Shown piece after piece: positions 9,317 through 17,034 of a stretch of 64,000 nt of DNA. Position numbers and translations under genes: made by a program. This DNA is from Desulfoscipio geothermicus (GTDB taxonomy: Bacteria; Bacillota; Desulfotomaculia; Desulfotomaculales; Desulfallaceae), in NCBI GenBank assembly GCA_016841645.1, contig JAENYS010000001.1, positions 1-64,000 of the forward strand, written 5' to 3'. The first letter of the stretch is position 1, and each line of letters starts with the position of its first letter. The notes beneath the pieces are model-generated. The model was not told the DNA's origin. It saw nothing but the letters and a program-made list of their open reading frames with translations, and did not search any database.

Positions 9317-10198
9317 ATGGCGGTTTACGAAAATAAAATTGAAACAAACAATAGCTCATGGGTGTACAAGTCAAAAAACTTTGAACTGGAGGCCACTGTT
9401 GATTACAGGAATAAGAGGATCTGGGTTATCCGGTGCCAATATCAAGACATAATGAAAATGCAGGATTATCTTCACTCGTACGCTGTTGAATCAGGGCTTG
9501 AAAAGATAATTCTTCCTGTAATAGAACAGAAAGAAGAGAATTATGGCCTGTTTAAGCCGGAAGGGCGAATTAAGGGATACTTTAATGGAAAAGATACGGT
9601 TTTTTTGGCCGGCTATACCCGTCCCCGGCGAGGGTTTAGTCCAAACCTGACAGTTGAAAGAAAGCTACTGGACGATGTAATGAAAAAGGAATATAAAAAA
9701 ATACACCATCCCAAAGGTTATGAATTTAGAAATGCCACCCGGGACGACACCAAGGAAATGACAGAGGTGTTCAGCGAGGTTTTTGAAACGTACCCCAGCC
9801 CGGTATTTAAACCTGAATATCTGATTAAAAGAATGGAAGACGGAGATATATTTTGGCTAGCTATAATTCACGGGAAGATTGTCGCCATATCTTCTGCGGA
9901 AATTGATTACCGGAACAGCAGGGCTGAAATGACCGATTTTGCTACTTTGCCTGATTATAGGGGGCAGGAACTCGCTTCGGTGCTGATGGACAAAATGGGG
10001 AAAGAATGCCGGGGGTTGGGTATAAATTGCTTGTTCAGCTTGGCCCGGGCCTCTTCCTTCGGGATGAACAGTGTTTTCTACCGGCATGGGTTTGTTTTTG
10101 GCGGGACATTGACAAATAACTGCGACATTTGTGGTGGCTATGAGAATATGAACATCTGGTATTTGTATGATATTGCTCCCACAAACGATCTTTTTTGA
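9317..10198 (+). CDS. ablB: Beta-lysine N6-acetyltransferase
   Basis: A 293-residue GNAT-fold enzyme acetylating beta-lysine with acetyl-CoA. The GNAT core is in the C-terminal half, with EFRNATRDDTKEMTEVFSEV opening it, ALIHGKIVA-like strand, FATLPDYRGQELASVLMDKM (acetyl-CoA loop) and ARASSFGMNSVFYRHGF near the end. The N-terminal 130 residues are the family-specific part seen in AblB. Immediate junction with ablA and shared terminator define a two-gene operon for the compatible solute N-epsilon-acetyl-beta-lysine, best known from methanogens and also found in some bacteria. Confidence 0.88.
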   Translation: MAVYENKIETNNSSWVYKSKNFELEATVDYRNKRIWVIRCQYQDIMKMQDYLHSYAVESGLEKIILPVIEQKEENYGLFKPEGRIKGYFNGKDTVFLAGYTRPRRGFSPNLTVERKLLDDVMKKEYKKIHHPKGYEFRNATRDDTKEMTEVFSEVFETYPSPVFKPEYLIKRMEDGDIFWLAIIHGKIVAISSAEIDYRNSRAEMTDFATLPDYRGQELASVLMDKMGKECRGLGINCLFSLARASSFGMNSVFYRHGFVFGGTLTNNCDICGGYENMNIWYLYDIAPTNDLF

Positions 10199-10225
10199 TA
10201 ATATTCTTTTACTATTACTATAGAT

Positions 10226-10275
10226 TTAAAAGATGCTCCACCGGAATAATATCACCCTGGAGCATCTTTTATTTT
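10226..10275 (+). terminator. Rho-independent terminator of ablAB
   Basis: AAAAGATGCTCCA pairs with TGGAGCATCTTTT across a short loop, followed by ATTTTTAA. Strong, just downstream of ablB. Confidence 0.85.
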
Positions 10276-10431
10276 TAAGCATTTTTGTGTACATCAACAC
10301 AACTCCTCATAAAAATTACAAAATTATAACACTATTATTGCCGGATAAAAAACAAAATAAGTGGCTAAACCAAAAATATCTGACTTCCTAACACATAAAA
10401 CTATCATTCTTAAACAAGCCTAAATTTAAGC

Positions 10432-10460
10432 TTGTCAAACATGGAAATATATTATATAAT
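10432..10460 (+). promoter_or_regulatory. Sigma-A promoter of the universal stress gene
   Basis: TTGTCA (10432-10437), 17-base spacer and TATAAT (10455-10460). It lies 121 bases before the start codon, implying a leader of about 110 bases in which I see no clear structure. Confidence 0.8.
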
Positions 10461-10581
10461 TCTGACAAGTAGCAAAATACAGAATAATGTCAAAAGTTGT
10501 AAATGTAGATGCACTCGCGTAAGATATACACACGTATAGATTTCTAACGGCAATAAAACTAAGCATAAAGGAGTGGGGTCT

Positions 10582-11019
10582 ATGATTAAAAAAATACTGG
10601 TTGCTTATGACAACGGGGAAAAAGCAAAAAAAGCCTTGGAAACTGCGGTTGAGATTGCCAAAGGCTGCCAAGCGGAAATTTGCCTGATGACATCTGTAAA
10701 TATTCCGGAGTTTATATCATCTGTAGCATATCCTGATATGAGTAGAGATCTGGAAAAGCAAACCCGCAATTTTTTTGAAGATATCCATAAAGAAGTCGAA
10801 GCCAAGGTTGCAGAAGAAGGTATCCCGGTAAGTACGGTGATTCTAAATGAGAACCCTGGAGAAGCGATTGTCCGCTATTCTGAACAAGAAAAATATGACT
10901 TAATTGTAATTGGTTCTGCTAACCGAGGAACTATAGAAAGGGTGCTCCTGGGGTTAGGTAGCGTGTCCAACTATGTGCTGCAACGCGCTAAATGCCCGGT
11001 CTTGCTTATCAAAGAATAA
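10582..11019 (+). CDS. Universal stress protein (UspA family)
   Basis: A 145-residue single-domain Usp with the N-terminal strand KKILVAYDNGEKAKKALE and the ATP-binding motif GSANRGTIERVLLGLGSVSNYVL, matching G-2x-G-9x-G(S/T), so it probably binds ATP. AAAGGAG at 10567-10573 selects the start at 10582 over an in-frame GTG at 10573. It is a stand-alone gene with its own promoter and a terminator at 11084. The family responds to starvation or envelope stress; the ligand or partner here is unknown. Confidence 0.9.
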   Translation: MIKKILVAYDNGEKAKKALETAVEIAKGCQAEICLMTSVNIPEFISSVAYPDMSRDLEKQTRNFFEDIHKEVEAKVAEEGIPVSTVILNENPGEAIVRYSEQEKYDLIVIGSANRGTIERVLLGLGSVSNYVLQRAKCPVLLIKE

Positions 11020-11083
11020 GCTAATCCTGCATTGCTCGTAACTTGTTTTTACCTACAATGTAAACAAGGAAAAGTTATACATT

Positions 11084-11112
11084 CCCTCAAGCAGTGGCTT
11101 GGGGGTTTTATT
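11084..11112 (+). terminator. Rho-independent terminator of the usp gene
   Basis: CCCTCAAGC pairs with GCTTGGGGG (one wobble) around a 4-base loop, followed by TTTTATTAT. Confidence 0.8.
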
Positions 11113-11251
11113 ATATCCGTTATTATATCCGTTATAAGCAGCGAATTACACTAACGCCTGTTGCCGTCTAACCAGATAAAAAATGCGGTTCCAGCAGGAC
11201 TGGTTTCCACTTTTATGGCGGCATTGTATTTAAATTTATTTTGTTTTTTTG

Positions 11252-11280
11252 TTGACTTTTTGTATTATTTGTCGTATTAT
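11252..11280 (+). promoter_or_regulatory. Sigma-A promoter without a downstream gene
   Basis: TTGACT (11252-11257), 17-base spacer, TATTAT (11275-11280). The only thing within reach is the hairpin-terminated stretch to 11366, so this probably drives a short non-coding RNA. Confidence 0.6.
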
Positions 11281-11286
11281 ATGTGA

Positions 11287-11366
11287 GAACTCATTTTTAT
11301 TTCCTCAATCTCTAGTACCTTTTAGCTGGTTATATTTTTAGCCAGCAAAAGAGGTATTTTTTTTTT
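11287..11366 (+). ncRNA. Candidate small RNA of about 80 nt
   Basis: Transcription from the promoter at 11252-11280 would start near 11287 and stop at a strong intrinsic terminator. In that terminator, positions 11316-11329 (TACCTTTTAGCTGG) pair with 11342-11356 (CCAGCAAAAGAGGTA, two-base bulge), followed by ten T residues at 11357-11366. The first 30 bases contain a small GAG-AA-CTC hairpin. No open reading frame with a ribosome binding site is present. I do not recognise a known family. Promoter and terminator are seen; the RNA itself is inferred. Confidence 0.5.
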
Positions 11367-11429
11367 GTACTAGCATTCAGCGACATAATTTCTCTTTCCC
11401 ACTAATTCCAATAGTTTTTCAGAATAGCA

Positions 11430-11809
11430 GGGGTCAGACCTTGACATTTGACAAACCAGACAAACCACAAAAAATCGTTCAGTCTCCGGCTTCATACTCA
11501 TCGCAAAGCCCTTAGCGACTGTTCCATCAAACTAATCCCAAGAGCTGCTTAGCGTTTTCTCCTAGTATTTTCGAAATTGCATCTTGAGGAATTTTTAAAT
11601 TTATGATTGCTTCGATGTTCTTATTAACGTCCACACTAGGCCAGTCAGTACCAAAAACATTAATGCCGACATTGCTTTCCTTTAAGTACAATTGTCTCTT
11701 CGGATTTGATTGATGCTTCGACATTGATATACCCGTTCCTTTACAAATATTCCGACAAATGCCCATACTACATTCTAGCTATAAATGTCAAATGTCAAGG
11801 TCTGACCCC
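11430..11809. mobile_element. 380 bp element bounded by perfect 24 bp inverted repeats
   Basis: Positions 11430-11453 (starting GGGGTCAGACCTTGACA) are the exact reverse complement of 11786-11809. Between them lies a fragment of an amidohydrolase gene and no transposase. Perfect 24 bp identity in otherwise decayed DNA suggests a recent or mobilisable insertion. The GGGGTCAGACC end sequence is one I associate with dispersed repeats near REP-type tyrosine transposases, but this is from memory. The right end is only about 125 bases upstream of hydC. Confidence 0.65.
11527..11766 (-). pseudogene. Amidohydrolase (TIM-barrel) C-terminal fragment
   Basis: The C-terminal half reads NVFGTDWPSVDVNKNIEAI, then ILGENAKQLLGL, typical of the last strand and helix of amidohydrolase-2 family enzymes (FGTDWP, then ILG.NA..LLGL). 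The rest of the enzyme, about 200 residues, is absent, and the first 20 residues do not fit the family. The whole piece sits inside the 24 bp inverted-repeat element, as trapped cargo or a decayed passenger. Confidence 0.6.
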
Positions 11810-11935
11810 AAACACAGGGTTTAACGGGATACTAAGGTCTAATTTACATATAATAAACTTTATATTACTTAAACGAAGAGGATTTTCCTTGCAATGAAAA
11901 AATGCATAAAGAATGTCGTTTCCGGAGGTGACTGC

Positions 11936-12535
11936 ATGAAAGCAACAACCGAACAAGAATATCCCCACAGTGAACAGGGAATAGTTCCACTATTGCCTAA
12001 AACCGAAACAAAGCCGGAGAAGAGGGAAATGGTAGATACCAAAGACCACAAGTACAGGGAACTGGACAAGATACTTGATCATTACCGGGGCGAAAAGGGG
12101 GAGTTAATCCGAGTGCTGCACAGCGCCCAAAAAATATTTGGCTACCTGCCCCCGGAGGTGCAAGCCTACGTGGCTTTGAAGATGGATATCCCGGTTAGTG
12201 AAGTTAACGGGGTGGTAACTTTCTACACTCTATTTGTCACTGAACCTAAGGGTAAGCACACTATCAGTGTCTGCATGGGAACCGCCTGTTACGTTAAGGG
12301 TGCCCGGGAGGTTATGGATAAGCTTAAAGATGAGTTAAAGCTGGACGCCAGGGAAACCAGTGCCGACGGCATGTTTACGTTAAGAAGTACCCGCTGTTTG
12401 GGGGCCTGCGGCATGGCCCCGGTAATGACTGTAGACGAAGAAGTGCACGGCAAATTAAACGCAGGTGATTTGACCGGCATATTAAAAATATACCAGGAGC
12501 AGGATGCAGGTGAAGAACATGATCAAGTCCATTAA
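11936..12535 (+). CDS. hydC: NAD-dependent [FeFe] hydrogenase gamma subunit (NuoE-like)
   Basis: A 199-residue protein with a thioredoxin-fold [2Fe-2S] domain: CMGTACYVKGA and later CLGACGMAPV supply the four cysteines, after a helical region (DHYRGEKGELIRVLHSAQ) typical of NuoE. The start at 11936 is preferred over the in-frame ATG at 11894 because GGAGGTG (11924-11930) precedes it. It passes electrons between the NAD-binding HydB and HydA in a soluble complex. The end overlaps hydB by 32 bases. A TATAAT-like -10 lies near 11850 but lacks a good -35; no Rex operator is obvious. Confidence 0.92.
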   Translation: MKATTEQEYPHSEQGIVPLLPKTETKPEKREMVDTKDHKYRELDKILDHYRGEKGELIRVLHSAQKIFGYLPPEVQAYVALKMDIPVSEVNGVVTFYTLFVTEPKGKHTISVCMGTACYVKGAREVMDKLKDELKLDARETSADGMFTLRSTRCLGACGMAPVMTVDEEVHGKLNAGDLTGILKIYQEQDAGEEHDQVH

Positions 12536-14474
12536 AGACATGGAGGCCGTTAAGGAAAAATACCGGCCCTCAATACAACTAAGGCTGGGAAAAGCTAACA
12601 AACAGTTACAAACTCACGTGCTGGTCTGTTCCGGGACCGCCTGCGCCTCATCGGCCAGCCAGGCAGTGCGGGAAGAACTTTTACACCAATTGCAAAAGCA
12701 TAACCTGGAAGAACGGGTTAAGGTAATAAAAACCGGCTGTTTTGGCTTTTGTCAGCAGGGCCCCATTGTAGTTGTACAGCCGGACAATGTATTTTACTGC
12801 CAGGTGGAAAGAAAAGATGTCAAAATGCTGGTAGAAAACCATCTTATTGAAGGACAAGTAGTAGAGGAATTGCTGTTTCAAGAACCGGATACAGGAGAGC
12901 GGCATCAAAAAATGGAAGAAATCCGTTTTTTCCATAACCAGCAGCGGGTACTGCTGCAAAACTGCGGGCTAATTAATCCCGAAGATATAAACGAATATAT
13001 CGCCCGGGACGGTTACTTTGCCCTGGCCGGTATTCTAAAGCAACAACCGGAAGAAGTAATTGACCAGGTCCTAAAATCCGGTTTGCGCGGCCGTGGTGGC
13101 GGTGGATTTCCTACCGGTAGGAAGTGGGATATTGCCTCCCGGCAAGAAGTTACTCCTAAATATGTGATATGTAACGCAGATGAGGGGGATCCTGGAGCCT
13201 TTATGGACCGCAGTATCCTGGAGGGAGATCCCCATGCCGTGTTGGAAGGCATGTCAATTGCCGCATACGCCATAGGTGCCTCCCAGGGTTATGTCTATGT
13301 ACGGGCTGAATATCCTATTGCTGTGGACAGGCTGGAGGTGGCCATCCGTCAGGCCCGGAAGGCAGGGTTGCTGGATCATCACATTCTGGGAACAGATTTT
13401 TCCTTTGACATAGGTATCAAGCTGGGAGCAGGGGCTTTTGTGTGCGGGGAGGAGACGGCTTTGCTGCACTCCGCGATGGGCGCACGGGGAGAGCCGCGCC
13501 CGCGACCGCCCTACCCGGCCCAAGAAGGCCTCTGGAGCAAACCTACTATAATTAATAACGTGGAGACCCTGGCCAATGTACCCCTCATTTTCAGAAAGGG
13601 TTGGGAATGGTACAAGGGGCAGGGCGTAGCCACCAGCACCGGGACCAAGGTATTTTCCCTGGCCGGCAAAATCAATAATACCGGGCTTATTGAAGTGCCA
13701 ATGGGCACCAGCTTGCGCACCATTATTTATGATATCGGGGGCGGGATACAGGGCGAGCGTCGCTTTAAGGCGGTGCAAACCGGCGGCCCTTCAGGGGGAT
13801 GTATACCAGAGGAGTACTTAGATAAACCGGTGGATTACGACTCGCTAAAAGAAATCGGATCCATGATGGGTTCCGGAGGGCTCATTGTAATGGACGACCG
13901 GGACTGCATGGTGGATATAGCCCGCTTTTACATTGAATTTGCCCAGGACGAGTCCTGCGGCCGCTGCACGCCCTGCCGTGTAGGTACCAAGCGACTTTTG
14001 GAAATATTACAGCGCATCACCAAAGGCCAGGCGGAACTGGAAGATTTGGAACTAATGGAGGAACTGGCATATGACATCCGGGACGCATCTCTCTGCGGTC
14101 TGGGGCAGACTGCACCCAACCCGGTTCTGTCTACCCTGCGCTATTTTCGGGAGGAATATCTGGCCCACATCAGGGACAAGCACTGCCCGGCAGGAGTATG
14201 TAAAGAACTACTGCATTACCAGGTGGTGGAGGAAAAATGTATAGCCTGCGGCATCTGTGCCAAAGCCTGTGGTGTAGATGCTATTACCGGGGAAAAGAAG
14301 AAGCCGCCCTATAAAATTGACCCGGAAAAATGTGTTCGCTGTGGCGCCTGCCTGGCCAAGTGTCCAAAAGAAGCAATTATTAAAAGCGGACTGCGGGTAC
14401 CCGCCGCTGCCGCTGCAGTACAGGAAGGGGTGACTAAGCATGCCCGAAGTGCCGGAATTTACACCAACGCCTGA
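12504..14474 (+). CDS. hydB: NAD-dependent [FeFe] hydrogenase beta subunit (NuoF-like, flavin and NAD site)
   Basis: A 656-residue subunit with several modules. The N-terminal [2Fe-2S] thioredoxin-like domain has CSGTACASS and CFGFCQQGP. The NuoF core has the glycine-rich NADH/FMN site GLRGRGGGGFPTGRKW (about residue 190) and GAGAFVCGEETALL (about 307). A [4Fe-4S] site follows in ESCGRCTPCRVGTKR, and the C-terminal two-cluster ferredoxin has CIACGICAKAC and CVRCGACLAKCP. It is the NAD(H)- and FMN-binding part of the trimer, and in bifurcating relatives the site where electrons split between NAD and ferredoxin. It overlaps hydC and hydA. Bifurcation is inferred from architecture, not shown. 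Confidence 0.93.
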   Translation: MQVKNMIKSIKDMEAVKEKYRPSIQLRLGKANKQLQTHVLVCSGTACASSASQAVREELLHQLQKHNLEERVKVIKTGCFGFCQQGPIVVVQPDNVFYCQVERKDVKMLVENHLIEGQVVEELLFQEPDTGERHQKMEEIRFFHNQQRVLLQNCGLINPEDINEYIARDGYFALAGILKQQPEEVIDQVLKSGLRGRGGGGFPTGRKWDIASRQEVTPKYVICNADEGDPGAFMDRSILEGDPHAVLEGMSIAAYAIGASQGYVYVRAEYPIAVDRLEVAIRQARKAGLLDHHILGTDFSFDIGIKLGAGAFVCGEETALLHSAMGARGEPRPRPPYPAQEGLWSKPTIINNVETLANVPLIFRKGWEWYKGQGVATSTGTKVFSLAGKINNTGLIEVPMGTSLRTIIYDIGGGIQGERRFKAVQTGGPSGGCIPEEYLDKPVDYDSLKEIGSMMGSGGLIVMDDRDCMVDIARFYIEFAQDESCGRCTPCRVGTKRLLEILQRITKGQAELEDLELMEELAYDIRDASLCGLGQTAPNPVLSTLRYFREEYLAHIRDKHCPAGVCKELLHYQVVEEKCIACGICAKACGVDAITGEKKKPPYKIDPEKCVRCGACLAKCPKEAIIKSGLRVPAAAAAVQEGVTKHARSAGIYTNA

Positions 14475-16317
14475 AATTAAAGAGCCCGGCAATCTATTTG
14501 AACATGACGAAATAGAAATGAAAACAGTAAAGTTAACCATTGACGGGCGAGAGGTCATAGCGCCCGAGGGTACGTCCATTCTGGAAGCCGCCCGGTCGGT
14601 GGGGATCGAAATACCCAGCTTGTGCTATCTGAAAGGCATTAATGAAATAGGCTCCTGCCGGGTTTGCCTAGTGGAAGTGGAGATTAAAGGGACCATGACC
14701 TTGCAAGCCTCCTGTGTCTACCCGGTATCTGAAGGACTGACCGTATACACTAATTCACCCCGGGCCATAAGGGTAAGACGTACTATGGTGGAATTGCTGC
14801 TGTCGGACCACCACCGGGAGTGTACAACCTGTGTACGCAATTTAAACTGTGAGCTTCAGAACATAGCTGATGACCTTGGTATCAGAAATATCAAATATAC
14901 CGGAGAAATGAACGACGTTCCTATCTTTAATGATAACCCCTTTATCATGCGGGATTATAACAAGTGCATCAAGTGCCGCCGCTGCGAGGCTATCTGCAGC
15001 AAGGTACAAGAAGTTAATGTTTATTCCGGCCTCGGGCGAGGCTTTGAAATGAAGGTGGCACCGGCCTTTATGCAGGATCTGTCCGAAGTGGCCTGTATTA
15101 CCTGCGGCCAGTGTGTAATTGCCTGTCCCACCGGCTCCCTGGTGGAAAAAGAATGTATTGAATCGGTTTGGGAAGCCCTGGAGGACAAAGATAAATATGT
15201 AGTAGTACAGACCGCCCCTTCCATCCAGGTCACCCTGGGCGAGTCCTTTGGTTACCCCGTGGGTACCATAGTGACCGGTAAATTAGTGGCCGCCCTGCGC
15301 CGGCTGGGCTTTGACAGCGTCTTTGCCACTGACTTCAGCGCTGATTTAACCATTATGGAAGAGGCCAACGAGCTGCTGGAACGGCTGGATGGTCACGGTA
15401 AGCTGCCCCTGTTATCATCCTGCAGCCCGGGCTGGGTAAAATTCTGTGAACACTTTTACCCGGAATTTATTGAAAATCTATCCTCGTGTAAATCCCCACA
15501 TGAGATGTTTGGAGCGCTGACTAAGACTTATTTTGCGGAAAAACAAGGGTTGGACCCGGAGAAAATCGTGGTGGTTGCCATCATGCCCTGTACTGCTAAG
15601 AAATTCGAGGCTGCCCGGCCGGAGTTCGGCACTAAGCGCTTTAAAGATGTAGATTGGGTGCTGACCACCCGGGAACTGGCCAGGATGATCCGTCAGGCCG
15701 GGATCAAATTCCATGACCTTACGGATGAGGACTATGACACACCATTGGGTATCTCCAGCGGAGCCGGGGCTATTTTCGGTTCCACAGGGGGAGTCATTGA
15801 AGCGGCCGTGCGCACAGCCTATTTTCTGACCACCGGTAAAGAAATGGATTTACTGGATTACTATGAATTCCGCGGTATCAGCGGCCTTAAGGAAATGGAG
15901 GTAAAGCTGAAGGAGCAGACCATCAAGGTGGCCATTGCCCACGGCACCGGTAATGCTAGAAGGCTGCTGGATCGTCTAAGATCCGGGGAAAAATTCCACT
16001 ATGCGGAAATCATGGCCTGCCCCGGCGGCTGTGTAGGGGGAGGTGGCCAGCCTATCTTTGGTACCAGGGATCACAAGGAGATTTCTCTGAACTACCGGCA
16101 CAACAGGGCAGACGCCCTGGACCGTATTGATTATTCCAAGGAACTCCGCCGGGCCCACGAGAACCCGGCGGTGAAAAAAATTTACGAAGATTACTTAGGC
16201 CATCCTTTAAGCGACCGGGCCAAGGAGTTGCTACACACTTACTACACTCCACGGGGCAAGCTGCCAGGTTTTGAGCTTGAAAACCTTACCGGCGAACACA
16301 ATAAGTATTTACATTGA
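14440..16317 (+). CDS. hydA: [FeFe] hydrogenase catalytic subunit
   Basis: A 625-residue catalytic subunit. An N-terminal [2Fe-2S] domain (SLCYLKGINEIGSCRVC), a His-cluster region (DHHRECTTC) and a two-cluster ferredoxin (CIKCRRCEAIC, CITCGQCVIACP) feed the H-cluster domain. The three H-cluster motifs are SSCSPGW (about residue 325), MPCTAKKFEA (about 382) and MACPGGCVGGGGQP (about 524). The first differs from the textbook TSCCPGW by Ser at the second Cys; this variant occurs in NAD-linked relatives as far as I recall. Overlap with hydB shows an operon. The maturases HydEFG are not in the window. The role is reversible H2 production or uptake coupled to NAD and ferredoxin. Confidence 0.93.
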   Translation: MPEVPEFTPTPEIKEPGNLFEHDEIEMKTVKLTIDGREVIAPEGTSILEAARSVGIEIPSLCYLKGINEIGSCRVCLVEVEIKGTMTLQASCVYPVSEGLTVYTNSPRAIRVRRTMVELLLSDHHRECTTCVRNLNCELQNIADDLGIRNIKYTGEMNDVPIFNDNPFIMRDYNKCIKCRRCEAICSKVQEVNVYSGLGRGFEMKVAPAFMQDLSEVACITCGQCVIACPTGSLVEKECIESVWEALEDKDKYVVVQTAPSIQVTLGESFGYPVGTIVTGKLVAALRRLGFDSVFATDFSADLTIMEEANELLERLDGHGKLPLLSSCSPGWVKFCEHFYPEFIENLSSCKSPHEMFGALTKTYFAEKQGLDPEKIVVVAIMPCTAKKFEAARPEFGTKRFKDVDWVLTTRELARMIRQAGIKFHDLTDEDYDTPLGISSGAGAIFGSTGGVIEAAVRTAYFLTTGKEMDLLDYYEFRGISGLKEMEVKLKEQTIKVAIAHGTGNARRLLDRLRSGEKFHYAEIMACPGGCVGGGGQPIFGTRDHKEISLNYRHNRADALDRIDYSKELRRAHENPAVKKIYEDYLGHPLSDRAKELLHTYYTPRGKLPGFELENLTGEHNKYLH

Positions 16318-16337
16318 AAGGTATAATCACCTTGACC

Positions 16338-16469
16338 ATGCAGGCAATCGATGTGGAAAGGATAAGCCTGGAGAAAGACCTGAGCAGTATTAGTGGGGCG
16401 TCGCTACTAAATCTTTCTGTCTTGCAAAAGCTATCGAGTGAAATAATTACGGTTCCATGCAAAACATAA
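16338..16469 (+). CDS. Small hypothetical protein downstream of hydA
   Basis: A 43-codon frame (MQAIDVERISLEKDLSSISG...) begins 20 bases after hydA. There is no convincing ribosome binding site and no recognised family. A weak stem (AACGC...GCGTT, about 16467-16487) followed by TTTGTTTATTTT may be the hyd operon terminator. It may be non-coding. Confidence 0.25.
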   Translation: MQAIDVERISLEKDLSSISGASLLNLSVLQKLSSEIITVPCKT

Positions 16470-16489
16470 CGCCCCTCACGGAGCGTTTT

Positions 16490-17025
16490 GTTTATTTTAG
16501 CATTTTCCCTGCCATCAAAGTTAGGTACACAATCGCTTCGTCCATTAACACATCCCCTTTAGCTAAGGTTAATTATTACTGATACATACAATGAACACCT
16601 ATGAAACGCGTGGAGGTATGTGTTACTACATGGCGCGTGTTGTTCAATTAATAACACCCGCTGGAATTTTTTTAATTTTTATATTTTTATGTCATTTTTG
16701 AATATTTACAGTATATATATTTAACATCTCTGATTTCTTTTAATTCTCCTCCTAATTTCCTTGAGTAACACTTTTTAACCGGCTGAAAAAAGCCGGTCTT
16801 TTTTTCTCCCGTTTGAAAAAATGCATGTTTACCTTCCTGGAAATATGGGTGATACCATTTACCGTACATTTGGTGTAAAATAAAATCGACAAAAGCTTCT
16901 CCATTGATATCAAAACTACAGGAGAACCGGACATACATAGTAACTGGTACCGTATAAGATGCCTTTAGATTGGTCGCCAACCTTAGCTGTTATATCCAGA
17001 CAAGTTAAATTAACCCCATGGGAGA
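16490..17025. other. Gene-poor spacer with one strong hairpin
   Basis: Between the hyd operon and the AcrVA2-like pseudogene I see no supported gene. A 97-codon minus-strand frame (16687-16980) starts with TTG, lacks a spaced ribosome binding site and is crossed by the terminator hairpin at 16778. Confidence 0.5.
16778..16806 (+). terminator. Rho-independent terminator
   Basis: ACCGGCT pairs with AGCCGGT around an A-rich loop and is followed by a long T tract. It faces rightwards, 460 bases after hydA, with no clear gene of its own. Confidence 0.75.
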
Positions 17026-17034
17026 ATGGTTAGA

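Noticed and set aside
16687-16980. 97-codon minus-strand open frame
   Set aside because: TTG start abutting a weak AAGG site, no recognised family, and a strong plus-strand terminator hairpin (16778-16806) within it.
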